The position numbers and the translations under genes were made by a program. Shown here piece by piece: positions 46,930-57,890 of a stretch of DNA of 64,000 bases. Every line of letters starts with the position of its first letter. Positions within the stretch are counted from its first letter, which is position 1. Origin of the DNA: Mimachlamys varia (lineage: Eukaryota; Mollusca; Bivalvia; Pectinida; Pectinidae); assembly GCA_947623455.1 (NCBI GenBank), contig OX392543.1, forward strand, positions 20,334,757 to 20,398,756, in the 5' to 3' direction. The notes beneath the pieces were generated by a model. It was given only the letters and a program-made list of their open reading frames with translations, searched no databases and was not told the DNA's origin.

Positions 46930-47565
46930 AAAGTGCTATATATTTAGTACAAAAATTAGAGAACACCGAAGCGTCAGCAAAACCATAATCCGAACTCAAA
47001 ATCGATTGAATTCGGGGAAAATACGAAAAAGGAAGATATACATGAAGACCCTTGTAAAAGTACAAGAGAATAAGACCAGGCGTTCCGAAAGAGTAAGCGT
47101 CTTTGTCAATCACAACAAGTAAGCATATTAATGAGCCTACTCAAAAACGTCCATCTTCATGTCAAACAAAGATACATAATTTTTTTTCAATGAGACAAAG
47201 ATGGCAACTTTAGAACTTTTCCACAGTTCTGATCAACCTGCATCTCTTGAATACCTGTGTTGTTAATTTGTTTTTCAGCAGTCGACATCGATCACGAAAA
47301 TCAAGATATTTAGAGCAAGACCTAGAATAACGAATCAACACGTAAACACCATGGGTTGGAGAAGCAGGGATGTAACTCTCAAGAAATGGACAGTTCAGGA
47401 TCAGAAAATTGAAATCGTGACTTTTAGAATACAGCTTAGTAGTAAGCTTTCCATGTTTGTCATAGTTTTTAAGTAGAGATCGAGGTAAGCAGCTGATGAA
47501 GACGAGTCTATTGAGTCCTTTATTTGAAGTTCTGAAAGGTATATACGATCGCCGTATATTTAAAA
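46930..47565 (-). pseudogene. Retroelement family P: C-terminal RT half and full 3' tail
   Basis: On the minus strand: GCTGCTTACCTCGATCTC, CATCCCTGCTTCTCCAACC, GGTATTCAAGAGATGCAGGT, ACATGAAGATGGACGTTTTT, then the tail TCGGAACGCCTGGTCTTATT to GGTGTTCTCTAATTTTT. Stops and frameshifts are present. The tail lacks the GTCGTCGATGAAGCAG segment. Confidence 0.68.
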
Positions 47566-47574
47566 AACAAAAAA

Positions 47575-48760
47575 TTCTGCGGGCACTTAATAAGTAATAT
47601 AGTCATTAATGGGAATACCCAACAAATTATGGATACTAGTGTGTTAAGGTTCTTCTTCATCGACGTTCATATATCCTCATAAAATTACATAACTGCATAT
47701 TTTTGTACAGTATTAAGGTTGACATATTTGAGTACGCTCATTAGATTGCCCCGTGGGTTTGCTTTCACAAACTCAATTATGAGCATTAAGGCATTACAAA
47801 ACCAAGATTTTATTACGATTTGCATGATAGCAGTCACATATCTTAAAATATGTAGTATATGTTGATTACAACCTGTCAAAACGAGTGGGTTTACATTCAT
47901 CGATGATAGTCTAACAATGAGTCAAATTACCAACGCCTACATAGTATGACGCCATCAACAGTTAGTTAGGAGTGATAATACATATAAATTAATTTTAGAT
48001 GCTACAGTGCTACAGGTATAGAAGCGTTAAACATAGAAGAAAATGTCCGAGTTTTCTCCAGTTTTATGTTTTACAGATTTTCTTCCATGATTAAATCGCC
48101 TACGCAAATAATGAAATGGCGCAACATCACCGAATCCTCTGAATCTATGTATTTCGTTTTGTCTTTTACGGTGGTTTATCTGTGAGTTAGATATATGTTT
48201 ATCTTATATCAGGTCTCATCAGGTAATATAAAAAAACACCCAACAACCGAAATGTGACCGCCTCACCAAGATTAATCTATAACCCCAGTATGACATTTTA
48301 CGCTTAACCGTCTTTGTTCTTCCTTGTAAAACACATATTCATGTAAATATTCCTTGTCTCATAGTTGTAGTGACTGCAAATGCATGTACCACTATTTTAA
48401 TATAAACGTATTTGACAAATTTGTGTAAAACTATAGTGATTTGGAGAAAATATGTTACCATGTTCGCCCCACGGAAGTATCTGATTTCATGTTAGATTAA
48501 TGTTTTGTCTTAAAATTGTAGAAAAGATTGCAGAATAATAAAAGACAGAGCATGGCATTAGATGTCGTTCGTGTGTCATTAACGAACAGAAGTGTATTAT
48601 ATCTTTTACACGTGACACATTGTTGAGATCGATTCTAAACTATAAGCGATATCGATCTAAGCCTAATGCCGACGTTCATGTGAAAAGGGAATATATAATA
48701 TGCTGTTTACACATAAGGTCAAGTCCTTGTTATTGGCCTAGTCTGTCATGATTGAGAAAC
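47575..48760. repeat. Duplicated block, unit 2, segments beta-2, alpha-3 and gamma-2
   Basis: Beta-2 is 47575-47845, alpha-3 is 47845-48305 and gamma-2 is 48315-48760. In unit 1, beta and gamma are adjacent with no alpha between them. So either unit 1 lost an alpha copy or unit 2 gained one. Confidence 0.6.
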
Positions 48761-48949
48761 ATACCCAATAACCCTCCTTGGAATTCTTAAACTACTTCCT
48801 GATTAGATGCATAATTTTTAAACTTGTTATAAAATTTATTACACTACCTGTGTACAAAGGGCTTTTGTAAATAAAGGTCTCATCCACGTCAATGTCAGGT
48901 CCTCAAAGTGAAAACCGAGGCATATACAAACATTACGACATGGAAATCT

Positions 48950-49325
48950 CCACCTTCATATCATACAAGGGTATATATTTTTTGTCAACGAGACCAAGAT
49001 TGCAACCATGAAAAATTCCTACAGCCTTGAGCAAATCGCCATGACGTAATTTGGTCCTAAGCAGCCGAAATCTATCAGAAAAAATTCGATATTTCGAGCC
49101 AGCCCTGAAATAACGAATCTTCTTCGAAATGTAAATACGATAGGTTGGAGAAGCAGGGAAGTTACTATGAAGAAGGTGATATTAGAAATCTTCATATTTA
49201 TCGCACATAAAATGTTGGTCATATTGTAAGTAAACTTTTAGGTAATCAGCTGATGTAGAAGAGTCTGTTGTATACGAGATCAAACTGATCTACATCATCT
49301 ATATACCTGAAAGTGAAATAAAAAA
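48950..49325 (-). pseudogene. Reverse transcriptase C-terminal remnant, family P
   Basis: On the minus strand, ACTTCCCTGCTTCTCCAACC followed by TATCGTATTTACATTTC aligns with the DSNIPASPxYGVYIS part of the enzyme. Further on, CTATCAGAAAAAATTCGATA complements the region before the LLTNKL motif. It is heavily decayed. Confidence 0.5.
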
Positions 49326-49329
49326 AAAT

Positions 49330-50640
49330 CAGCATGTGTTTGTTACTTGTCCTGATAAAAGCTTAAAGTGGGCACAGTTTGTTTCTATATGGATGTCTGA
49401 CTGCACAATTTAACAAACAGAATAACTGAGTTCACTGCTTCTGTAAATTAGCCTTCTAACCAATAATGCAGAACTGTACAGAAATTATGGTAAAAATACA
49501 TGTATTTTTACAAAATATATGTGAGACTCGCAGGTAATTGTACCAATAGAAATATAACGAATAAAGGAAGGATGAATACGCAACAGGCAAGTGTTTGGTG
49601 TATGCTTGGGGCGAAAACAATTCGAATGATTTTCGAATAAAAATTGGCCTGAACTAGAAGGGAGGTGAATAAAACATCAATTGTTGCACGAATATCAAAA
49701 GGGAAATACTGATTTATTTCAGAGTAAGTATAACATTCATATTTTGAACCATACCACAACGCCAATGAAAAAGTTGTTGCTATCAAGATAGCGATAAGAT
49801 TGGAGCTATGATAAAGCTATACAAGCCAGCAAAATTGTCATCTTGTATCGTCAAAGATGAAGGTAAAATACAGTAAGAAATTTGGCAATATTCAAGTAGG
49901 CTAATAATGAATAACAAATGACAACTGTCAAGCACAAAACTTACAAACAGCCTCCAAAATAACCCTCTACCAGTTTGTAAAAGTGACATAGTTATTAATA
50001 CTAAACGTAAATGTTTACATAAAGAATTATGAATATTCATCAATTCCAGTAAGAATTGTTTACTAAAGTAGCCGAATCAAATCCATATCCGTGTAACGTT
50101 AGAATTGCCTTATCAATCGTAGATCTCCTAGCTAATTGCCTAGGGAAATGGCATTGATATATGGTATGCACTATGTCGTAAACAAACATCACTAGCTTCA
50201 TAGTCTCAGAATTGCACAATTAAGCCATGGGCAACAACTATCATAAAATCACTGCCTTTATATGTCCGCCACTCCAGAGTACAGAAAATCGATTTGTTTG
50301 GCAGGGACATACCGACCAACGAGTTAAGGTAGTTATGGTATAGCCTTTCGGCATTCTAATGATGAGAAGAACCGCTCCAATTTTATACACTGTTTATTAC
50401 TGAGGTTAAACAGCAATAATGTTCCTGGTTTGCATTTTTTTTCTGTTTTGTTCCAAAACTGTGTTTATTACAAAATATCGATTCTAGAAATACATGTTCT
50501 TTGTTTTATTTGTTTTTGTTGGTTGGGTTTGTTTTTATGTTTCTCGTCTTTGTAGTATTGATTTATTTCATGTAAATGGTTTCATGTGTTGATATCGAGT
50601 TGTAATAGACTGTAGCATATAATGATCAAAAGATATTGTA
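49330..50640. other. Gene-free stretch with two adjoining hydrophobic frames
   Basis: Minus-strand frames at 49783-50043 and 49508-49786 (the second lacks an ATG) are hydrophobic and adjoin with a frame change. I cannot assign either to a family. They could be a decayed membrane-protein gene or chance AT-rich frames. Confidence 0.25.
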
Positions 50641-50644
50641 TACT

Positions 50645-51185
50645 GTGACAAAAAGACAAATAAAATCAAAGAATACTGAAGCGTCAACAAAATCAGACTC
50701 CAAACTTAAACTTGGTTTACAACAACAACAGAGAATACCAAAGCGTAAAATACACATAAATGTCATGGTTTCAAAGTTAGAATTGAGACATAAACTTCAA
50801 TCACATTTAGCAGGCTTACAAATAAGCATATTCAAAAACGTTCATCTTCATATCATACAAAGATGTATAATATTTCTCAATGAGATCAGGATGATTTTGC
50901 TCATAGTTTTCATCAACCTGAATCTCTCGAATTCCTGTGCCGTTAGTTTGTTAGTCAACAGCTGACATCTATCACGAAAATCTCGATATTCAGAGCAAGC
51001 TCTAGATAGCTAGGGGATCAATATAAGTTAAGTGAAGATTAACATGGAGACATTTAGGAAAGTAAAACAGAACACGACATACTGTTCCTGAAGGGAAAGC
51101 GTCTTCTTCTTCATTTACGACACTTACTATATGCATATAAGTCAAATCCAAGTACATAACACATCCTCAAATTGGAACATTATTA
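50645..51185 (-). pseudogene. Retroelement family P: RT C-terminal remnant and tail pieces
   Basis: On the minus strand, 50990-50800 reads GATAGATGTCAGCTGTTGAC and GAATTCGAGAGATTCAGGTT, the LLTNKL region. It is followed by AAGATGAACGTTTTTGAATA and a shortened tail. A second tail piece lies at 51010-51180 (GAAGAAGACGCTTTCCCTTC). Confidence 0.58.
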
Positions 51186-51264
51186 TTTGTGCCAAACAAA
51201 ACTACATTTCATATTGAAAAAATAACTTGACCTGCTTGATAACCAAGGTAACCGTACATATGCA

Positions 51265-52080
51265 TTGACCGGTTTTTCAAAAGATGAAATCCTTTCCAAT
51301 CATACATCAGTATTACAATCATACAAGGTACCCGGTAATGGGAAAGACGCTGACTTACCTCGCTATATTGGATTTGTAAACTATACAAGGATCCTTATAA
51401 GCAACGTTTTATCGCTCGCTCGTCTCATTGCTCAACCAAGCCAATATCAAAACTTCTTACTACCATTTTTAGTACTGTTACATCAGGGCTTCAGTCTTAT
51501 TGTGACACTGTATACTCCAGAAGTGGCATAAATGGGATATGTTTCGTCCATCAAAACATTTGATTTTTCCAAACTGTACACTACCATACCACATACCAAA
51601 CTGAAAGAACGTCTTCTGTCTCTCATTATAAGAGCTTTCTTTTCCAAGAAAGGTGAACGGCGATACAAATACATGGTTGTGAGCTATCTTGGAGCATACT
51701 TTGTGACAAACACAACAAAAGCTAGGTTGAAATATACTGAGGAAGATATAGTACGAATGATTGAATTCCTAGTTGACAATATCTTTGTTGAGTTCGGAAG
51801 TTGAGCTTGGCATTCCAATGGGTCGTAACTGTGCCCCAATTTTGGCTGAATTGTTTTTGTTTTGATACGAGGCTGAATTTGTCGAGGGGCTTATCAGGAC
51901 GGGTAACAAAAACCTTGACAAATCTTTCAATTTCACTTTCAAGTATATCGACAATGTATTGTCGACATCGACCTAGTCGATCGTATATACCCTACTCAAC
52001 TTGAGATTAAAGACACAACAGACTCACCTTCATCAGCTTCTTACCTCGATCTTTACTTAAACTATGACTAACATCATCGA
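51265..52080 (+). pseudogene. Most complete reverse transcriptase pseudogene, family P
   Basis: In successive frames: YWICKLYKDPYKQRFIARSS (about 51365-51425), GLQSYCDTVYSRSGINGI (about 51485-51535), IKTFDFSKLYTTIPH (motif A, about 51550-51600), YTEEDIVRMIEFLVDNIFVE (about 51735-51795), ELGIPMGRNCAPILAELF (about 51805-51860) and NFTFKYIDNVLS (about 51930-51965). The second catalytic Asp is replaced by Asn at 51953-51955. Several frameshifts and stops are present. A tail follows at once. I tentatively class it as Penelope-like. Confidence 0.8.
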
Positions 52081-52400
52081 GAAATATTCTGTATCTTTGT
52101 GTGAAATGAAGATGGGCGTTTTGGAGTTTGCTTTTTAGTGTGTTTACTTGTTGTGATGATGATGATGACTCGGTTCTCATTTTGAGGTTTGGTGCTTACT
52201 TGGATAAGATCAAGATTTACATGGCGGATGTCGTCTCTAAAGCAGAAGACCCTTACTCTTCCGGAACACCTGGTCTTATTCTCTTGTGCTTTTACGAGGG
52301 TCTCCATGTCGCTCTTTCCTTTGTTCCTATTTTGCCTCAAGTTTTATCGATTTTAAGTTCGGATTAAGGTTTTGTTGACGCTTTGATATTCTCTGGTTTT
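52080..52400 (+). mobile_element. Family P 3' tail, nearly complete
   Basis: GAGAAATATTCTGTATCTTT, GTGTTTACTTGTTGTGATG, ATGGCGGATGTCGTCTCTAA, TTCCGGAACACCTGGTCTTA, TTATCGATTTTAAGTTCGG and CGCTTTGATATTCTCTGG appear in order. The frame MADVVSKAEDPYSSGTPGLI is open here. A GATGATGATGATGA run at 52156-52171 is a small microsatellite. Confidence 0.72.
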
Positions 52401-53039
52401 TTATGTTGTTACAAATTTTTATGTTGGCAATAAATCTTTAATACTTATAATAAATTTGAACCAATATTAAAGGACCTGACAAGGTTTTGTTATCAAAGTA
52501 TCAAAATATTTGGTAAAATATATTTGGTAAAAAATAGGCCAGTGGATTGACGTAATTTGTTCCAATAATAGTGTAAAAAACTACTAGAAAATATTAGCAT
52601 AGAAAATTAATAATTTTCATTCATAATAATCATTAATAATTGATAAATGTTTACTTACATTATATGTAGCCTTTCTTGGATCAAACGTATTCCCACAGTA
52701 TAGGCATACGAATTTTCAGTGCGTATATGTCAAAAGTGTTTGGTGCTCATGTTAGATCAAACTGTCTCTTCTTTTTACTATCTATATTCCATTATTCGAT
52801 AGATGTGTAATATAAGTAATAAAAAAGAGAAGTACCATAACACTATTATTCGAACCCAACACAAACAAACAACGTTCGTGCTGACCTTTTAGCAAGTGCA
52901 AAGAGAATAACACCAGGCCTTTTTGTCAGTATTGTTCGACCAGTCTGGATGCTGTGCAGGGTGCATTCGGTATTTTACTTCAGTGAGATAACACTCTAAA
53001 GTAGACATCACACCCGCGCCTCCACCACACATACATAAA
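52401..53039. other. Gene-free stretch
   Basis: AT-rich sequence in which I recognise no gene or repeat. Confidence 0.35.
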
Positions 53040-53205
53040 TGAATTAGAGGATACCATAATCTCAACTCAAAATCCTTTTAACGAGAGGCAATTTATAACA
53101 TAAGGAAAGATATACATGGAAAACTTTGAAATACTATAAGAGAATAAGACCAGATGTTCTGGAAGAGTAAGCGTCATCTGCTTCATCGACAACAAACGCC
53201 ATGTA
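53040..53205 (-). mobile_element. Family P tail, left part, interrupted by repeat Y
   Basis: GATACCATAATCTCAACTCA, AGAGAATAAGACCAGATG, GTAAGCGTCATCTGCTTCAT and CGCCATGTAAA are the minus-strand tail. The element breaks at 53205 and resumes at 53640. Confidence 0.6.
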
Positions 53206-53634
53206 AAGCCAGGACGTTACCACCACGCAAACGGTTCCAGATCACTTGAGCAGGTTCGTAACTTCCTGATATTGTTATGCAGGGTCGTCTCCCCACGTAA
53301 CAAGATAACAAGATCCAACACACACACATACATACACACACATATGGAGATATTAGCCAGGTGGCATAGGACAATTAGAGCCTGATAAGGCAGCTCCTGC
53401 GAACTCCTCAGAATTGTATATGATAGAACTATATGTGTTAATTGTTTTGATTGTATGAGAATTGTATAGCTATGTACTGTAAAGCGCTTTATGTTAGCTA
53501 GATAGGGCGCTATATCAAATGTTGTATATTTATTTATTTTATTTATATGTTACATACAGTATATTGGTTTTACTTTACTCATTTAGAATGCATATACTGA
53601 AACGTGCCTCAGCGCTTCAATACTAGCTGAGTGT
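53206..53634. repeat. Dispersed repeat Y, copy 2, itself carrying an insert
   Basis: Compared with copy 1 at 28820, the sequence is split after CACGTAACAAGAT and resumes at ATATGTTACATACAGTATAT. The insert (about 53313-53555) starts with a CA-rich microsatellite. It ends with AAAGCGCTTTATGTTAGC and GGCGCTATATCAAATG, a tail type common on animal LINEs and their SINEs. Confidence 0.6.
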
Positions 53635-53639
53635 GTTCT

Positions 53640-53770
53640 GCTTCATCGACGGCATCAGGCATGTAGGTCTTGTTCACTTCCAGGTAAACATCAAGTCATC
53701 AAAGTGAGAACAGAGTCATCATTCTCAATCAAAATAAGTACTGTAAGCACACCACTGACCATACCCAAAA
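53640..53770 (-). mobile_element. Family P tail, right part
   Basis: TTCTGCTTCATCGACGGCAT, CATGTAGGTCTTGTTCACTT, GTAAACATCAAG and AGTGAGAACAGAGTCATCAT continue the tail. The bases TCTGCTTCATCGAC occur on both sides of the repeat Y insert. Confidence 0.6.
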
Positions 53771-53774
53771 TCTT

Positions 53775-53985
53775 CATAAAGGTCTCCATGTAGATCGTTC
53801 CTTTGTTCATATTTTGCCCATGGTTAATCTATTTCAGTTCGGATTATGATTTTGTTAACGCTTTGATATTCTCTGATTTATTTTCATATCACACAAAGAT
53901 GCAAAACATTTCTCAATGAGGCAAAGATGGCGACCATAAAACTTGCTCATAGTTCTGATCACCCTGCATCTCTCGAATAATGCTT
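53775..53985. mobile_element. Family P fragments in opposite orientations
   Basis: 53775-53885 is a plus-strand tail (AAGGTCTCCATGTAGATCG to TTGATATTCTCTGATTTATT). It is joined to a minus-strand end of the reverse transcriptase frame (AATGAGGCAAAGATGGCGAC to CTGCATCTCTCGAAT). Confidence 0.55.
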
Positions 53986-54122
53986 TACCCATATGATCAA
54001 GTCCTTAAATGGCCTTGGATTTTGATAATACGTTCTTATATATCAAACCCTAAATCAGACTCTTCAATTCCAGGACACTACTTAAGACATGTAGCTGCTG
54101 TTGTCTTTGTCAATTGTCCATG

Positions 54123-54814
54123 TTAGAATGACTCTACATCAACGCCAAACAAATAACTGAAAACAAAACCTGCCATCAAGTTTTTGTCGTCTGCCCAGGA
54201 ATACAGAAATTTATCAACATGAGGATGAGTAATTGAAGAGAATGGCGTCTTTCGGGAGACCGCTTCAGAAAAGTAGGTCATTCGGAAATTGAAAGTTGTG
54301 TATTCAAACAGGATCAGACGATCCTTGGCGTATTTTCCCCGGCACTGGAAAGTCGAGATAGATTGTTTATTGTATGGCATGTAATGTGGTTTCTTTGAAA
54401 TCTAAATCAAACAAGGGCGTTTTTCAATAACCAGAGTGTGCTTGGTCGATATCCATATGTATGTACGGAGTGATATCGCATGTTCCATCAAAGCAAAAAT
54501 GGTCAAAGTATTGATGGTTTTATAGTGACAAGGAAGTGTGCCCATAAAGATAACACTGCGAGGAAAAGATAAAAAGCGTCACTCAAATGAAAAGGGTTTT
54601 CTTTTTTGTTGAAAGCGCTGATGACGAACACGACAAATGGCTGGAGTTGTGTACTGAATATACCAAATACATAAAGGATATCTAACAGTAACTTCAGTAA
54701 TTCCAAATATAGTTTACGATCAGGGTTAATATTTTGATATTGTTCACGAGTGGAAGTTGTTTTTCGAAAAAGCAGTAGACGCTGACTTTTCCGGATCACA
54801 TTGTCTTGTTTCAT
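54123..54814 (-). other. Two unrecognised minus-strand frames, possible decayed gene
   Basis: 54503-54814 encodes 103 residues with two hydrophobic stretches (residues about 36-68 and 78-100). 54123-54380 encodes 85 residues with mixed composition. Neither matches a family I recognise, and I see no convincing splice pair joining them. They lie outside known repeats and are recorded as candidates only. Confidence 0.15.
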
Positions 54815-54819
54815 TTTAA

Positions 54820-55800
54820 TGGTCTACATAAAAATATCAAAATAACTGCCACACGAGTGAAATATATTTTGTTTTACTAAGAATAGTATTATATGTTCTA
54901 TTTATTACATTTTATAGCAAAACGACACATCAAGCTGACAAAACATTTTGAATTTCATTATGAAATCTATAATTTTCGAAATTCACTTGTAGAAAATGTA
55001 ATAAAACAGTATCTCCTTTTTCTAAAGTAGCTGCCCACTAGGTGGAGATAGCTTTAAACAAGTATATAATGAGAAAGATAACTACATTGTAAACAAAAGC
55101 AAACGAAATAATTAACTCCATCAAAAGCGCTGTTGCCTTTGGAGCTTTATATATATATATAAATTTCTTGTGTTATTTGGTGGATATTAATTTCAATCTC
55201 AGGGCCTTTATCTATGTTTATATTTTGAATTGACCTTCGTATATCCTATAAATTCTAGCTGGACTCTTATGTTTATTGTCTATATCAATTCATCAGCTCC
55301 GTACTTCATTCAGGTTTTAGAACAGTGTTGTAAGGACACTAGCGGAACAGCATTGCAATTACCTACCTAGACTGATACATGAGTTTACATTTTCATTGCA
55401 TTTTCACTTGGTGATCTACTTGCAAATTGTGCCGTTCAGACTTTAAAATAACTTCCACCACGAGACAATATTCTCAGCCAATCAGCACGCAACAAAACGC
55501 TGTTCCAGCTATTGCAAAAAGACTTGTACTTGCTATCGATTAGGCAAGAATGTTGCCTTTTGAATAGAATTTGTATTAAAGAAATGACGTGAGTTGAATT
55601 GAAAATGAAATATAAAAATTGAACCGTTTGTTAATTATTATTTGCTTACCTACAAGTGAAAGATGTGTCGTTCAAATCGATCATAAATGCCATGCCAAAA
55701 CAGTCGAATTATTAAACATCTACGACAAAAACTTTCAAAACATTACACGTTGGCCATTTTAACTATTAAGATATACATTCTTATTCAGTGTTTAAAGGAA
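54820..55800. other. Gene-free stretch
   Basis: Very AT-rich, with a (TA)n run at 55147-55162. No supported frame. Confidence 0.4.
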
Positions 55801-55809
55801 AATCTACCG

Positions 55810-56345
55810 TGTCTCGGGACAGGGATCATTAAGTAATATAGGAAATAAAAATATGCAGTTGGATATGAATCCTAAGGAGAGGTTACTGTATATAGGAAAA
55901 TAAGCATTGTTTGTAATGGGACATGGATCAAAAGGGGAGACTACTGTAGATACGAAATCAATGGGGATATTATTGTAGATACGAAACTAATCAGTGTGTA
56001 GTGGGATACAGATCAATTGGGAAATTATTGTAGATACGAAACTAATCAATGTGTAGTATGACACTAATCAATAGAGAGATTATTGTAGATACGAAACTAA
56101 CGAATGTGTAGTGGGACACAGATCAATGGGGAGATTATTGTAGATACGAAACTAACCAATGTGTAGTGGGACACGGATTAATGGGGGATTATTGTAGATA
56201 CGAAACTAACCAATGTGTAGTGGGACACGGATTAATGGGGAGATTATTGTAGATACGAAACAAACCAATGTGTCGTGGGACACGGATTAATGGGAAGATT
56301 ATTGTAGATACGAAACTAAACAATGTGTATTGGGTACATAGATCA
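55810..56345. repeat. Minisatellite of about 55 bp, eight clear units plus diverged ones
   Basis: The unit contains GATTATTGTAGATACGAAAC, TAACCAATGTGTAGTGGGAC and ACGGATTAATGGG. Units near 56100-56300 are the most alike. Those left of 55940 are diverged. Confidence 0.82.
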
Positions 56346-56354
56346 TAGGTTTCT

Positions 56355-56475
56355 CTTGTCATTTCACGGGAGTCTCCCTTTGTTCATATTTTGCCTCTAG
56401 GTTAATCGATTGTGAGTTCTGATTATGGTTTTATCGACATTTTGTTATTCTCTGAGTTTTGTCATCCTGTTAAAT
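56355..56475 (+). mobile_element. Family P 3' tail fragment
   Basis: TTTCTCTTGTCATTTCACGG, TTTGTTCATATTTTGCCTCT, AATCGATTGTGAGTTCTGAT and TTTTGTTATTCTCTGAG follow the usual order. Confidence 0.62.
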
Positions 56476-56586
56476 GTGTGTGCAAATACGATGTGCTGAC
56501 GAGTACCTACGGAGACATTGAAAGTTAAAAAGAATTAGTAGAATAAGAAAACAAATAGAAATAGTGTCTTATTTGATGCAATAAAA

Positions 56587-56757
56587 TATAAACTTTATTT
56601 GTTTCACAACAATTATGAAACAAGTTTCCCAACTTATATTAATCACTCTTGTTGGCCCGGATGTTAGCGCACGAGGGGTCTTATTGTTGGGGGGAAACCG
56701 GAGTACCCGGAGAAGAACACACGAGGTCGGGCAGGTGAACCCCATACCTTTTCACGA
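56587..56757 (-). mobile_element. SINE family S1, head-less copy
   Basis: ATAAACTTTATTTGTTTCAC, TTGTTGGCCCGGATGTTAGC, CCGGAGTACCCGGAGAAG and CCCCATACCTTTTCACG match the 26379-26620 element. It stops exactly before the Pol III head. Confidence 0.72.
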
Positions 56758-57654
56758 TGCAATTAAGTAAGTGTTGTTTATTCAATATGTCCCAGGCAGA
56801 AGAAACAAGAGAGGCTATCGATTGTGTGAGGGACCGGGCACTGAACTGTGTTAGACCACACTCAGTAAAATATATCAGACATCTTTCCTTGACCTCAATG
56901 GTGCAACGTCCTAACAACAAATGGCATTTAAGGGTATATACATGCATGAACATATGTCTGGTAGAGTCGGCTGTTTGGTTTATTAGATTTCTAGCAACGG
57001 CGCAGAGTTTATGCCGACTCTAGACTGTTTTCTCACATAAATGTCATTATGAAAGCGCTCAATTTAGTGTTTCACATCGTCAAATGACTATTTGTCCTCT
57101 CTAAAATTCCATGTGGTCGCTATACAGAACTAATGATAGCAGAACCATCGGGTCGATTGACGGTTAAGGAATGCATGCTGATTTCGATTATGATATAATA
57201 TCGTGCTTAACATTATGGGTGTAAAGCACAATGTATACAATTTTTGGAGTAACAAATTCATTATTTATTATCTTACATAGGCATTGAACATTAGAAATAA
57301 TTCTTACTTTAAAATAGTCATTGTGTCACAAAAACGTATAAAGATATTTTCAGAACTAAGCATTAATTGTAGCATACAGTAAACATGGAATTTTTCGCGG
57401 TGTCTTAATTTTCGCGTATTAAATCTCCGCGAATATATCCACAGGCAAACATATTTAACACCACTCAAACTCTACTATGTATAATAGTATTATAGGTAGA
57501 CAGTACTATACAGCATGATTGCAGCGCAAACATGTCCACACCGCGAACTGTTTGTAGGCTTATTTAGCAAAATATTCCACTCGCGAACATATTCGCTCTT
57601 AGAGTAGAAATACTGTTGTGATTGAACACGATGATTGCTAACAAATTGAATAGA
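56758..57654. other. Gene-free stretch with a small inverted repeat
   Basis: An 88-codon plus-strand frame (56757-57023) overlaps a 90-codon minus-strand one, and neither is recognisable. TAGAGTCGGC near 56960 faces GCCGACTCTA near 57012. At 57385-57600, several GCGAA/TTCGC motifs (TTTTTCGCGG, CTCCGCGAATAT, ACTCGCGAAC) suggest an old MITE. Confidence 0.35.
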
Positions 57655-57890
57655 AAGCTAATCACAGAATACCGAAGCGCTAACGAAACCATAATGACCT
57701 AAATTCAATTAAGCTAAGGTAAACATTCGAACAAAGAAATAATTCGCACGGAGACCGCAAACCAATGAAAATGTGTACGTGAATAAGACCATGAGTTTCG
57801 GAAGTTTAGCGTCTTCTGCTTTTTCGACAACACCCGTCATGAAAATTAACTAACAAAATGTCACGTCCTCAAACTGAGAACAAACGATAC
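57655..57890 (-). mobile_element. Family P tail, minus strand
   Basis: CACAGAATACCGAAGCGCTA, ACGAAACCATAATGACC, AATAAGACCATGAGTTTCGG and GTCTTCTGCTTTTTCGACAA mark a diverged copy. Confidence 0.6.

Noticed and set aside
49508..50043. Decayed ABC-transporter membrane domain, suggested by LALWYGSK in a hydrophobic frame
   Set aside because: Only a short motif resembles that family. Spacing to the next expected segment is wrong, and no ATP-binding motifs are nearby.
56757..57023. 88-codon frame beginning at the edge of a SINE as a gene
   Set aside because: It overlaps an equally long antisense frame, has no recognisable domain, and its start lies at the SINE truncation point.
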